From Pseudoduganella rivuli (GTDB taxonomy: Bacteria; Pseudomonadota; Gammaproteobacteria; Burkholderiales; Burkholderiaceae_D): 64,000 nt of DNA. This document shows positions 1-7,534 of this stretch, piece after piece. The notes below the pieces were generated by a model. It was given only the letters and a program-made list of their open reading frames with translations. It was not told the DNA's origin and did not search any database. Position 1 is the first letter of the stretch; every line of letters begins with the position of its first letter. The stretch spans positions 1-64,000 of the forward strand of contig NZ_WKJJ01000011.1 of NCBI RefSeq assembly GCF_009674485.1, read 5' to 3'. The translations under genes were made by a program, and so were the position numbers.

Positions 1-217
1 TGAGACTATGATTTGCCATGAGAGCAGTGGTTTAGTTTTTGGGTTTGGTCGCACAAACACAATAACTCTTCCTTACTGCTCTCTTGCGTTTACGGCATGC
101 TCATCCCGGCAATCCGTGAAGAACCATTTTTTTTGTCTGACGCAAATTCCGCAACACTTGCATTTCGCTAACTGTCGCGTGCGATAATGGTTCTGTTGAT
201 CAATAGAGCGAGGGACC

Positions 218-2107
218 GTGGCGGAAATTGAACGCAAGCTGGCCGCCATCATGGTGGCCGATATTGTCGGCTACAGCGCCATGATGGAGCGGGATGAATC
301 GCGCACCTTCGCGCGGGTCCGTGCTTTGCGCGACAATTTGTTCAATCCCTTTGTCAGCCAGTACGGCGGACGCATCATCAAGACCACGGGTGACGGCTTC
401 CTTGCGGAATTCCCCACCGGCAGCGCCGCACTGAATTGCGCAGTCGACATGCAGCGGCAAAACCATGCGGCGCAAGCCAGCTCCGACGAAAAAGACAAGA
501 TGCTGATGCGTATCGGCATCAACCTGGGCGACATCATCATCGATGGCGATGACGTGTCGGGCGACGGCGTCAACGTGGCGGCGCGGCTGGAACCGTATGC
601 GCCGCAGGATGGCATTTGCGTCTCCGGCGCCGTGCGCGACCAGGTGCGTAACGACCTCGATGTGCTGTTCGAGGATTTGGGCGACCTGACCATCAAGAAC
701 ATCACGCGCCCGATCCGCGCCTACCGCATCAACCTGGCCAACGCGCCGGCCACGCGCAAGGGCCCGGTCAAGCCCCGTTCGGGCAAGCCATTGCTGGCGG
801 CCGGCGCCGTGATTGCCGTATTGGCGGCCGGCGGCGCCTGGTGGCTGCGCGGACCGCTGACGGCCCCCGCCGCTGCAACGGTTTCCGTGTCGGCCGCGCC
901 GTTGTCCATTATCGTGCTGCCGTTTGCCAACCAGACCGGCGATGCGCAGAAAGCCTACGTGGCCGATGCGCTGACCAGCAGCATCACGGCCGACCTGGCG
1001 CGCATCCGCGACGCCTACGTCAGTTCCCCCGCCACGGCGCAAAGTTACCGCGACAAGAACTTCAGCGCACAGCAGATCGGCAAGGATGCCGGCGTGCGCT
1101 TTATCCTGCAGGGCAACGTGCTGTCCAGCGGCGACAAGGTGCGCATCAGCGTCACGCTGACCGATGCGCAAAGCGGCGCCACGCAATGGGCGTATACCCT
1201 CGACGGCGACTTGACGAACCTGTTTGCGCTGCAAGACCAGGTCACCAACCAGATCGGCAACAGCATCGGCCGGCAAATGGTGATCGCGGCGGCCAGCGAA
1301 GCGGAAAAACGGGGCAGCAGCCCGAAAGCCGCCGACCTGCTGCTGCGCGCCGCCGCATTGCGCCTGAAATCGCAAACCCTGCCGGTATTGCAGCAAAGCG
1401 AAGCGCTGAACCGCCAGGCGCTGGCGCTGGAACCGGACAACATCAATGCATTGACGGACTTGGCCATCTCGCTGTTCCGGCAGGCCTATAACTTCGGCAA
1501 CCAGATGCCGGATGCGGAACGGGAAAAAAAGTGGGCGGAAGTGCGCGACATCGGTTCGCGGGTGCGTACGCTCGATCCGAACAATGCGGAAATCCTGTAT
1601 GCACTGGGTTTTTACGCGTCCAAGCACGACGACTTCCCCGGCTGGCGCAGCACGGCCGAAGCGTTCCTGGCGGCCCGTCCGAAAAGCCTGCTGCCCTATA
1701 TCGGCCTGGCCAACATGCACATCGCGCTGGCCGAACCGAAGGACGCCATCGCGCGCCTGAACCAGGCCATCACGCTGGACCCGAAGCATCCGCCGGAAAC
1801 CATCTTCACCAACATGGCGCGCGCCCGCATGCAATTGGGCGACAACGACGGCGCCCGCGACTGGTGCCTGAAAGGGACGCAGGCGCACCCGGCCTACCCG
1901 AACTGCTATGCAATTCTGGCCATGGCGTATGCGGACAAGGGCGACACGCAGCGCCAGCAGGCGGCGCTGGCCGATCTGAAACGCACGGCGCCGCAGTACC
2001 GCATCCCGGAATTCGAGAAGCCGCAGCCGTCCAGCCCCGCGGCCTACAAAAAATATTACGAAGAAAAATATTTGCCGCTGTGGCGCAAGGCGGGGTTGCC
2101 CGACTGA
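218..2107 (+). CDS. Class III adenylate/guanylate cyclase with TolB-like and TPR regions
   Basis: This 629-residue protein most likely makes cAMP (or cGMP) from the nucleoside triphosphate. Residues about 5-170 form a class III cyclase domain: metal-binding aspartates are visible in MVADIVGYS and in KTTGDGFLAEF. One membrane helix follows (about 191-210, ending WWLRG), so the catalytic domain is cytoplasmic and the rest probably periplasmic. Residues about 228-350 resemble the TolB N-terminal fold (SIIVLPFANQTGD), and the remainder carries TPR-like helical repeats. I chose the GTG start because GAGGG lies just upstream and the cyclase fold begins directly after it. This cyclase-TolB-TPR architecture is common in Proteobacteria. 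The signal sensed by the TPR part and the exact nucleotide product cannot be told from the sequence. The gene is alone on its strand here. Confidence 0.9.
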   Translation: MAEIERKLAAIMVADIVGYSAMMERDESRTFARVRALRDNLFNPFVSQYGGRIIKTTGDGFLAEFPTGSAALNCAVDMQRQNHAAQASSDEKDKMLMRIGINLGDIIIDGDDVSGDGVNVAARLEPYAPQDGICVSGAVRDQVRNDLDVLFEDLGDLTIKNITRPIRAYRINLANAPATRKGPVKPRSGKPLLAAGAVIAVLAAGGAWWLRGPLTAPAAATVSVSAAPLSIIVLPFANQTGDAQKAYVADALTSSITADLARIRDAYVSSPATAQSYRDKNFSAQQIGKDAGVRFILQGNVLSSGDKVRISVTLTDAQSGATQWAYTLDGDLTNLFALQDQVTNQIGNSIGRQMVIAAASEAEKRGSSPKAADLLLRAAALRLKSQTLPVLQQSEALNRQALALEPDNINALTDLAISLFRQAYNFGNQMPDAEREKKWAEVRDIGSRVRTLDPNNAEILYALGFYASKHDDFPGWRSTAEAFLAARPKSLLPYIGLANMHIALAEPKDAIARLNQAITLDPKHPPETIFTNMARARMQLGDNDGARDWCLKGTQAHPAYPNCYAILAMAYADKGDTQRQQAALADLKRTAPQYRIPEFEKPQPSSPAAYKKYYEEKYLPLWRKAGLPD

Positions 2108-2128
2108 CCGGCGGCGCCCCGTCCTGCC

Positions 2129-2437
2129 TCAGCCTTCCAGCCAGCGCTCGAACGGGCCGGCGTCGACACCGGCCGGCACGTACCACTTCTTGCGCTTCGG
2201 ATCCCAGCGCGCGCCCAGTTGCTTGGCTTCTTCCTTTTCCGCATACGGCACTTTCAGCACCGTGACGGCTTTGCCCTGGGGTTTGGCCGCCGCGCGTTCG
2301 GCAACGGTCGGCACCACGATGACCGGCGCGGCGCAGTCCACCATCGATCCGTCCGCCTGTACGGAAACCCAGCGCTCACCACCATCGTCGGCGATGCGGC
2401 ATTTATAAGGCGGGTCGAATGGCGGCGTGGTGGTCAT
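2129..2437 (-). CDS. DUF5710 domain protein
   Basis: A 102-residue protein whose C-terminal 45 residues match the DUF5710 pattern: KVPYAEKEEAKQLGARWDP followed by KKWYVP. This small module is also found in DNA primase-like and mobile-element proteins, where it is thought to aid nucleic-acid or protein contacts, but no function is established for the stand-alone form. The N-terminal half is rich in proline and polar residues with no recognisable motif. It faces the cyclase gene tail to tail with only about 20 nt between them, and lies downstream of the Crp/Fnr gene on the same strand, about 95 nt away. Confidence 0.8.
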   Translation of the reverse strand: MTTTPPFDPPYKCRIADDGGERWVSVQADGSMVDCAAPVIVVPTVAERAAAKPQGKAVTVLKVPYAEKEEAKQLGARWDPKRKKWYVPAGVDAGPFERWLEG

Positions 2438-2532
2438 GGATGGCTGTCTCGTAATGAAGGCAGCGCATTATCAGCCACGCGGCGCACGCCTGCAAGCGGC
2501 GCCGGGGAATGAAGCGGGATGGAGAAACCGGC

Positions 2533-3288
2533 TTAGGCGTCGGCACCCGAAAACTGGGCAGACTTGCCGCGCGCCGCGAAATAGCAGGCGCCCGCGCCAA
2601 GCTCGAGCCCTTCACGGTCCAGCACGACGATTTTGCCCCGGCGGCATTCGATCATGCCGTCCGCCTGCAATTTGCCGCAGGCCGCCGTGATGCTTTCGCG
2701 CCGCACGCCCAGCAGGTTGGCAATGGCTTCCTGCGTGACCTTCAACTCTTCCGACAGCGAACGGTCGAGGCGGTCCAGCAGCCAGCGACACAGTTTCTGG
2801 TCGATGCTGCTGTGACGGCTGCTGACAACGCTTTGCGCCAGTTGCGCAAACATGATGCTGGTGTAGCGCATCAATTGCTGCGCCAGCGTGCCGCCGGTGC
2901 GCAACGCATTGCGCAGCACGTCCGTATGCAGGCGATAAGCATAGCCGGCGCACTGCACGATGGCGGTGTGGGTGGCGCGTTCGTCCGGATACATGGCGGC
3001 GCCGGCAATGCCTTCCCGCCCGATCATGGCGATTTCCGTGGTGGCGCCGTCTTCATTGATGTATTGCAGTGAAATGATGGCGTTGGTGGGCAGGTACGCG
3101 TAGTCCAGCCGTTCGCCGTAGCCATACAGTTCTTTGCCCGCAGGCAATTGAACGAGTTCCAGGTGCGGGAACAGGCTTTCCAGTTCATCACGCTCCAATG
3201 CACGCAGCAAGTCGTTCTGTTGCGCTCCCGTCAGGCTGACGGGCAGCGCCGGGCGGGTTGGGACGGAAATAGGTTGAGTGTTCAGCAT
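2533..3288 (-). CDS. Crp/Fnr family transcriptional regulator
   Basis: A 251-residue regulator of the Crp/Fnr family. Residues about 25-150 form a cyclic-nucleotide-binding-type beta-roll (LPAGKELYGYGERLDYAYLP, then AMIGREGIAG), and residues about 165-235 a winged helix with the recognition helix in VTQEAIANLLGVRRESIT. No Fnr-type N-terminal cysteine cluster is visible, and the phosphate-binding cassette of true CRP is not conserved, so the ligand is unknown. I placed the start at 3288, where AGGTG sits at good spacing; a start at 3318 is open but lacks a ribosome site. Such proteins in this bacterial group often have large paralogous families, so a target cannot be assigned. A diguanylate or cAMP link is possible but not shown. 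Confidence 0.88.
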   Translation of the reverse strand: MLNTQPISVPTRPALPVSLTGAQQNDLLRALERDELESLFPHLELVQLPAGKELYGYGERLDYAYLPTNAIISLQYINEDGATTEIAMIGREGIAGAAMYPDERATHTAIVQCAGYAYRLHTDVLRNALRTGGTLAQQLMRYTSIMFAQLAQSVVSSRHSSIDQKLCRWLLDRLDRSLSEELKVTQEAIANLLGVRRESITAACGKLQADGMIECRRGKIVVLDREGLELGAGACYFAARGKSAQFSGADA

Positions 3289-3500
3289 TTTGGCACCTTG
3301 TTCTTGTCGGTTTTGCATGCTTACACTTTATTGCTGGTTGCTACTCTGCTGTATCGGAGTAAGTGTTCCACTGATGTAGTACAAAAGCATCATGCGGTGT
3401 CATCTTTGTCCTACGTGAGGTAACGAACATTCAGCGCTGCGGCATTTCCGGATAATAGAAGTCCTGGAGCAGCCACTTCTCAACTCATACGAACTTAAAA

Positions 3501-3722
3501 ATGGACAACTTTTCGCAAGCCCTGTACGCCCTGAAACGCCAAAAAATGGCGGTCGAACGCACACTTGGCGCCCGCTCGACGGAAGAAAGCATGGTGGCTT
3601 CGCGCTGGGTCAGCGCGTGGCAAAAGCTGGTACAGGCACGGCTGGATCGGCAAGCGCCCGTGTCCGGGCCCTACGCCGGCAGCCGCTATGTCAATCCGCG
3701 CACGGGGCAGTTGCTCCACTAA
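3501..3722 (+). CDS. Small conserved-looking hypothetical protein
   Basis: A 73-residue basic protein beginning MDNFSQALYALKRQK. No domain is recognised. It has no signal peptide or membrane segment and reads as one or two helices followed by a proline/glycine-rich tail (SGPYAGSRYVNPRTG). Codon use is like that of the neighbours and a strong rho-independent terminator follows at 3773-3799, which supports a real short transcription unit. The stop codon lies inside the first copy of a 13-bp tandem repeat (3710-3748). There is no convincing Shine-Dalgarno upstream of the ATG. Confidence 0.6.
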   Translation: MDNFSQALYALKRQKMAVERTLGARSTEESMVASRWVSAWQKLVQARLDRQAPVSGPYAGSRYVNPRTGQLLH

Positions 3723-3748
3723 GTTGCTCCACTCAGTTGCGCCACTAA
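3710..3748 (+). repeat. Three tandem copies of a 13-bp unit
   Basis: The unit GTTGCTCCACTAA occurs three times in a row (3710-3722, 3723-3735, 3736-3748). The second copy differs only in the last-but-one base region (CA for AA) and the third in one internal base. The first copy supplies the last codons and the TAA stop of the small upstream gene. Because 13 is not a multiple of three, each added copy shifts the frame. Confidence 0.85.
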
Positions 3749-3772
3749 ACAGCACCGTTAAATCTCCCTATT

Positions 3773-3799
3773 AAAAAACCTGCTTCGGCAGGTTTTTTT
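3773..3799 (+). terminator. Rho-independent terminator
   Basis: A perfect stem CCTGC/GCAGG closed by a TTCG tetraloop, flanked by six A before and seven T after, so it can work on both strands. It ends the transcript of the small gene at 3501-3722. Confidence 0.92.
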
Positions 3800-3869
3800 C
3801 ATGGCGGAAAGTTAAGGATTTGATACAGATTTTGCGTTTCCCCGGTCCGGCGTATGCTAGTATCCGGCA

Positions 3870-3927
3870 GCGCCAAACTAAGCAGGCGCCCGAGGTGCAT
3901 TCCGGCTCCTTATCCAGGGCCAGCCGG
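3870..3927 (+). promoter_or_regulatory. Two-hairpin leader before the amino-acid permease
   Basis: Two stems lie between the probable promoter area and the permease start: GCGCC (3870-3874) with GGCGC (3885-3889), and CCGGCT (3902-3907) with AGCCGG (3922-3927). The roughly 100-nt untranslated leader is longer than usual for this window. I could not match it to a riboswitch family; it may be a cis-regulatory RNA or chance pairing in GC-rich DNA. Confidence 0.35.
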
Positions 3928-3968
3928 GACAAGACAGAAACTCAATAAAGAGACCGATTGGAGAAGAA

Positions 3969-5405
3969 GTGAGTATTTTTAGAACCAAGAACCTGGACCA
4001 GATGCTGGCCGACGGCCGCAAGCCTGGCGGCCTGAAGAAAGTACTGGGCCCGTTCGACCTGATCATGATGGGGATCGGCGCCATTGTCGGTACCGGCATC
4101 TTTGTCCTGACCGGCACCGGCGCGCTGAAAGCCGGTCCCGCGCTGCCACTGGCGTTTGTCGTGGCCGCCCTCGCCTGCGGTTTTGCCGCCATGTGCTACG
4201 CGGAATTCGCCTCCACCGTACCGGTGGCCGGTTCCATCTATACCTACAGCTACGCCACCCTGGGTGAACTGGTGGCCTGGATGATCGGCTGGGACTTGCT
4301 GCTGGAATACGGCCTCGCGACGTCCGCCGTCGCGGTTGGCTGGTCCGGCTATTTCCAGCACCTGATCGGCGGCATCGGCCTGCACATCCCGGTCGAGCTG
4401 TCCGCCGCGCCGGGCGCGCTGCCGGGCGTGAAGACGTATTTCAACCTGCCTGCCATGCTGATCATGCTGTTCATTACCGCCATGCTGAGCTGGGGCGTAC
4501 GTGAATCGACGCGCGTCAACGGCATCATGGTGGTGATCAAGATCGCCGTGGTGGTGCTGTTCATTGCCACCGGCGCCGGTCACGTGGACACGGCCAACTG
4601 GCAACCCTTCATGCCGTTCGGCATGGGCGGCGTCATGAGCGCGGCCGCCATCGTATTCTTCGCCTTCATCGGTTTCGACGCCGTGACGTCGGCCGCCGAA
4701 GAAGTCAAGAACCCGTCGCGCGACTTGCCGATCGGCATCATCGGCTCGCTGGTGATCTGCACCATCCTGTACGTGATCGTGTCGGCCATCATGACCGGCA
4801 TCGTGCCGTTCCGCGAATTCGCGTCCGCGCTGGACCACCCGGTCGCACTGGCGCTGACCAAAGCCAAGCAGGACTGGTTCGCCGGCTTCGTTTCGCTGGG
4901 CGCCATCCTGGGTATGACCACCGTGATCCTGGTGATGTCGTATGGCCAGACCCGCATCATCTTCGCCATGTCGCGCGACGGCCTGCTGCCACAGCGCCTG
5001 TCGAAAATCCACCCGCGCTTCGGCACGCCATTCCTGTGCACATGGATCGTCGGTATCGTGTTCGGCCTGATCGGTTCCGTGGTGCCGCTGGACGTACTGG
5101 CCGAGCTGATCAACATCGGCACCTTGGCCGCGTTCTGCCTGGTGTCGATCGCCGTGATCGTGCTGCGCAAGAAACGTCCCGACCTGCACCGCGCGTTCCG
5201 CTGCCCTGGCGTACCGGTGGTGCCGGCGCTGGCCATCGCTTTCTGCATCGCGCTGATGGCCTTCCTGACCGCGACCACCTGGATCGCCTTCGGCATCTGG
5301 CTGGCGATCGGCCTGGCCGTGTACTTCGGCTATGCGCGCCACCACTCGCTGCTGAACAAGACGGCCGGCGATGTGCCGCCGGCGAATGCGGCGCCGGTGA
5401 AGTAA
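3969..5405 (+). CDS. APC family amino-acid permease (CAT-like)
   Basis: A 478-residue integral membrane protein of the amino acid-polyamine-organocation superfamily, likely taking up an amino acid by proton symport in the inner membrane. The N-terminus has the family pattern LGPFDLIMMGIGAIVGTGIFVLTG, the unwound first helix that binds the substrate backbone, and about 12 hydrophobic segments follow. FAFIGFDAVTSAAEEVKNP in the middle is typical of the cationic-amino-acid-transporter (YfnA/CAT) branch. The length matches this branch. The GTG start has GGAG five bases upstream. A structured leader precedes it and a bidirectional terminator follows at 5421-5450. The substrate cannot be fixed from sequence. 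Confidence 0.92.
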   Translation: MSIFRTKNLDQMLADGRKPGGLKKVLGPFDLIMMGIGAIVGTGIFVLTGTGALKAGPALPLAFVVAALACGFAAMCYAEFASTVPVAGSIYTYSYATLGELVAWMIGWDLLLEYGLATSAVAVGWSGYFQHLIGGIGLHIPVELSAAPGALPGVKTYFNLPAMLIMLFITAMLSWGVRESTRVNGIMVVIKIAVVVLFIATGAGHVDTANWQPFMPFGMGGVMSAAAIVFFAFIGFDAVTSAAEEVKNPSRDLPIGIIGSLVICTILYVIVSAIMTGIVPFREFASALDHPVALALTKAKQDWFAGFVSLGAILGMTTVILVMSYGQTRIIFAMSRDGLLPQRLSKIHPRFGTPFLCTWIVGIVFGLIGSVVPLDVLAELINIGTLAAFCLVSIAVIVLRKKRPDLHRAFRCPGVPVVPALAIAFCIALMAFLTATTWIAFGIWLAIGLAVYFGYARHHSLLNKTAGDVPPANAAPVK

Positions 5406-5420
5406 GCGTATCGCCGCTCC

Positions 5421-5450
5421 AATAAAGCCTGCCTCGCGGCAGGCTTTATT
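5421..5450. terminator. Bidirectional terminator between convergent genes
   Basis: Thirteen-base arms AATAAAGCCTGCC and GGCAGGCTTTATT around a TCGC loop. The stem separates the permease (+) from the DUF2000 gene (-) and has A and T tracts on either side, so it should stop both transcripts. It overlaps the first two bases of the DUF2000 stop codon. Confidence 0.9.
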
Positions 5451-5856
5451 ATTTGTGCAACTGCAATCCTTTGGCCGCCGTGTCGACCGCCTTCTTTGGC
5501 CCCCGCAATACCAGCCCCACCAGGTTCATGTTCGCCGGGTCTTCCCGCAGGAATACTTCGCGGTTGGCAGCATCGTGGCCCGTGGAAAACATGGGAAATA
5601 CATAGGGCAACATGGTCAATTGCCGCTGCAGGCCAACCTGATGGGCGGCCTGCAAGCCGTCCAGCCCCGCTTCGAAAATCAACATCGGCTGGCCCGCCAT
5701 ATTGCCGTAGCGATGGCCGCTGGCGTCGACATAAGGCTCGCCCATGATTTCCGGCGCCGCGGCGGCGATGCCGGTCGCCAGGAAAGCCACCACGTTCATC
5801 CGCTGCCACTGCGCCAGGTCATTGCGCACGATAAATACTACCTTGGTATCGAACAT
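5449..5856 (-). CDS. DUF2000 family protein
   Basis: A 135-residue soluble protein of the DUF2000 family, starting MFDTKVVFIVRNDLAQWQRMN. I set the start at 5856 because GGAGG lies directly upstream; longer in-frame extensions lack a ribosome site. The family has a small alpha/beta fold related to peptidyl-tRNA hydrolase 2-like proteins, but no activity is established. It lies 44 nt downstream of the AraC-type gene on the same strand, so it may be co-transcribed with it, or be its regulated target. Confidence 0.82.
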   Translation of the reverse strand: MFDTKVVFIVRNDLAQWQRMNVVAFLATGIAAAAPEIMGEPYVDASGHRYGNMAGQPMLIFEAGLDGLQAAHQVGLQRQLTMLPYVFPMFSTGHDAANREVFLREDPANMNLVGLVLRGPKKAVDTAAKGLQLHK

Positions 5857-5900
5857 CCGCACCTCCGTGAAAACTGATGCCGCCAGGGTAGAAGAGCGGC

Positions 5901-6752
5901 TCAAGGCCCGTCTGTAAGATTTGTGCACTGGCGCTGGTACGCGGCCGGCGTCAGCCGATAAGCGCGGCGGAACCACAGGCCCAGGTGGCTTTGATCGGCG
6001 AAGCCGGTTTCCGCAGCCACGTCGACCGGCGTCTTGCCTCTGGCCAGCAATGCCCTGGCCACCTTCAAGCGCAGGCGCACCAGGTACGCATGGGGCGACT
6101 GGCCAAAAGCGCGCTTGAATTGACGCGTCAGGCGGAACCGGTCGATACCGGCGTGCGTTGCCAGCTCATCCAGTCCCACGTCGCTGCCCGCATGCGCATG
6201 CAGATAGTCGCGCGCCCGCAGCATCGCGCCCATGCCCTCCGCTGCGCCGGACGGCCGCCTGGCGCAAAGATGCCGCGACAGCAAGCGGATCAAGTGGTCC
6301 AGACTCTGGTCGCGCGCCAGCCGGCCCTCCTGTTGGTGAATAGCGAGGAACGCTTGCTGTATGGCGTCGCGCAGCGCGACGTCGTCGGCCAGCGTACTGC
6401 GGAATGCCGCTTCGATGGCCGACACTTCCCCCAGCCCGAGCCGCCGCGTCATGCCCGACACCCATGCCTGAGGCAGATACAGCATGGCGTAAGTAAATCC
6501 TTGCGGCTCCGGCGCATGGCCATCGTGCACCGCGCCTGGTTCAATCAATATCGACCGGCCAGGCGTGCTCGTATGCAGTGCCCGGTGACAGCTGAATTGC
6601 TGCACGCCCTGCAGTGTCACACCGACCAGCACTTCATCATGGTCGTGGGGATCGTAGGCGTGCCCCTGGAAATGCGCATGCACGCTTTCAATGCCGGTTT
6701 CGTGGTCGCGGCGGATATTGATCCAGTCGGTCTTGTCTAAGCCGGCGGTCAT
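5901..6752 (-). CDS. AraC family transcriptional regulator
   Basis: A 283-residue AraC-type regulator. The N-terminal half is a cupin-like sensor (HDHDEVLVGVTLQGVQQF, then a second strand region around PGAVHDGHAP), and the last 100 residues contain the two helix-turn-helix motifs (GLDELATHAGIDRFRLTRQF and PVDVAAETGFADQSHLGLWF) ending with the family signature GFADQSHLGLWFRRAYRLTPAAYQ. This sub-type is often linked to LysE exporters or small uncharacterised proteins. Here the DUF2000 gene follows by 44 nt and the antitoxin gene precedes it by 16 nt, all on one strand. The ligand is unknown. Confidence 0.9.
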   Translation of the reverse strand: MTAGLDKTDWINIRRDHETGIESVHAHFQGHAYDPHDHDEVLVGVTLQGVQQFSCHRALHTSTPGRSILIEPGAVHDGHAPEPQGFTYAMLYLPQAWVSGMTRRLGLGEVSAIEAAFRSTLADDVALRDAIQQAFLAIHQQEGRLARDQSLDHLIRLLSRHLCARRPSGAAEGMGAMLRARDYLHAHAGSDVGLDELATHAGIDRFRLTRQFKRAFGQSPHAYLVRLRLKVARALLARGKTPVDVAAETGFADQSHLGLWFRRAYRLTPAAYQRQCTNLTDGP

Positions 6753-6768
6753 GAAAGCGTTCTTCCCG

Positions 6769-7107
6769 TCAGCCTACAACGATGTGCACCGGCTTTCCCG
6801 CCCGGACCAGCATATCGACCAGCGCATCGAGCGTGAACTTGCTGGTTTTGCGGTTGACGACATCGGACACGCGAGGGCGCGTGACATTGAGGATTTCAGC
6901 CGCCTCGGCCTGTTTCAATCCCTGCGCTTTCATCCAACCGACCAGCTCTCCCATCAATTGCACCTTCAATTCCAGTGCATGGTCAATCGCGACTTGCGAT
7001 TCGGCCTGATAGCGGCTGGCCAGCTCCGGCGCAAATCCGAGTTCGGCAAACAGATTGGCGCCCGGTTTAGTCACATGGCGCACCTCCGTATCAATTTTTT
7101 TGCTCAT
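6769..7107 (-). CDS. XRE-family antitoxin (HigA-like)
   Basis: A 112-residue DNA-binding antitoxin. The helix-turn-helix is at about residues 64-90 (LKQAEAAEILNVTRPRVSDVVN), and the N-terminal part would carry the toxin-neutralising segment. It overlaps the upstream toxin gene by 4 nt, which gives translational coupling, and the toxin-first order is the HigBA arrangement. Antitoxins of this type usually repress their own operon by binding a palindrome over the promoter; one is present at 7472-7498. The AraC-type gene follows 16 nt downstream and may be read from the same promoter. Confidence 0.88.
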   Translation of the reverse strand: MSKKIDTEVRHVTKPGANLFAELGFAPELASRYQAESQVAIDHALELKVQLMGELVGWMKAQGLKQAEAAEILNVTRPRVSDVVNRKTSKFTLDALVDMLVRAGKPVHIVVG

Positions 7108-7466
7108 GTTGATTTCCTTATGGCGCGGTAACGGGTGGCGGTGATTTCCTTGTCACGGAGCGACGTTGTCTGCGTTTTCTTTTGAAAACAATGCAGTACA
7201 TAGATGGCCTCTTCGAATTTGGCGACATACATGACCCGGAAAATACCTCGCGCGTCCCGGATGCGGATTTCCCGCACGCCAGCGCCCGCATCATCGAAAG
7301 GTTTCCAGTCGTCAGGGTCCAGACCCGCCTGCACCTTGCCCAATTGAAAACCCGCATCGCGACGCGCTTCATCCGGGAACGCCAGCAAGTCCTCGAAAGA
7401 GGAACCCAGCCACCGGATTTCCTTGTCTTCACGTAGTGTATCAAATTTTATACACAACGAACACAT
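7104..7466 (-). CDS. RelE/HigB-like toxin (phage Gp49-like family)
   Basis: A 120-residue toxin of the RelE/ParE superfamily, closest to the Gp49-like HigB branch. The family pattern is visible in WLGSSFEDLLAFPDEARRDAGFQLGKVQ, then GVREIRIRDARGIFRVMYVAKFEEAIYVLHCFQKKTQTT. Members of this branch usually cleave mRNA on the ribosome. The basic residues of the C-terminal half (KKTQTT, then RYRAIRKS) would contact RNA. The start at 7466 has GGAG upstream; that ribosome site is itself in one arm of a 10-bp inverted repeat. Stability or phage-defence roles are both possible for such a pair. Confidence 0.88.
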   Translation of the reverse strand: MCSLCIKFDTLREDKEIRWLGSSFEDLLAFPDEARRDAGFQLGKVQAGLDPDDWKPFDDAGAGVREIRIRDARGIFRVMYVAKFEEAIYVLHCFQKKTQTTSLRDKEITATRYRAIRKST

Positions 7467-7471
7467 GTCTG

Positions 7472-7498
7472 CTCCTGGATAACCGGGGTATCCAGGAG
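7472..7498. promoter_or_regulatory. Probable operator of the toxin-antitoxin operon
   Basis: A perfect 10-bp inverted repeat, CTCCTGGATA and TATCCAGGAG, separated by 7 nt, directly upstream of the toxin start. Antitoxins of this family bind such palindromes. In the transcript one arm contains the toxin's Shine-Dalgarno sequence, so the stem could also hide the ribosome site. Confidence 0.7.
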
Positions 7499-7534
7499 TG
7501 TCCCGTTACCGCGCCATCCGCGCGAGCGACAGCG

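Noticed and set aside
20..83. 8-bp inverted repeat GAGAGCAG / CTGCTCTC, 48 nt apart, near the left edge
   Set aside because: Arms of this length with such a gap are expected by chance; no further regulatory context.
200..1888. Long open frame opposite to the cyclase gene
   Set aside because: Same GC shadow effect; product is low-complexity Arg/Gly/Gln with no motif.
3870..3927. Identification of the permease leader as a named riboswitch
   Set aside because: The two hairpins do not fit any class I can recall; kept only as a generic structured leader.
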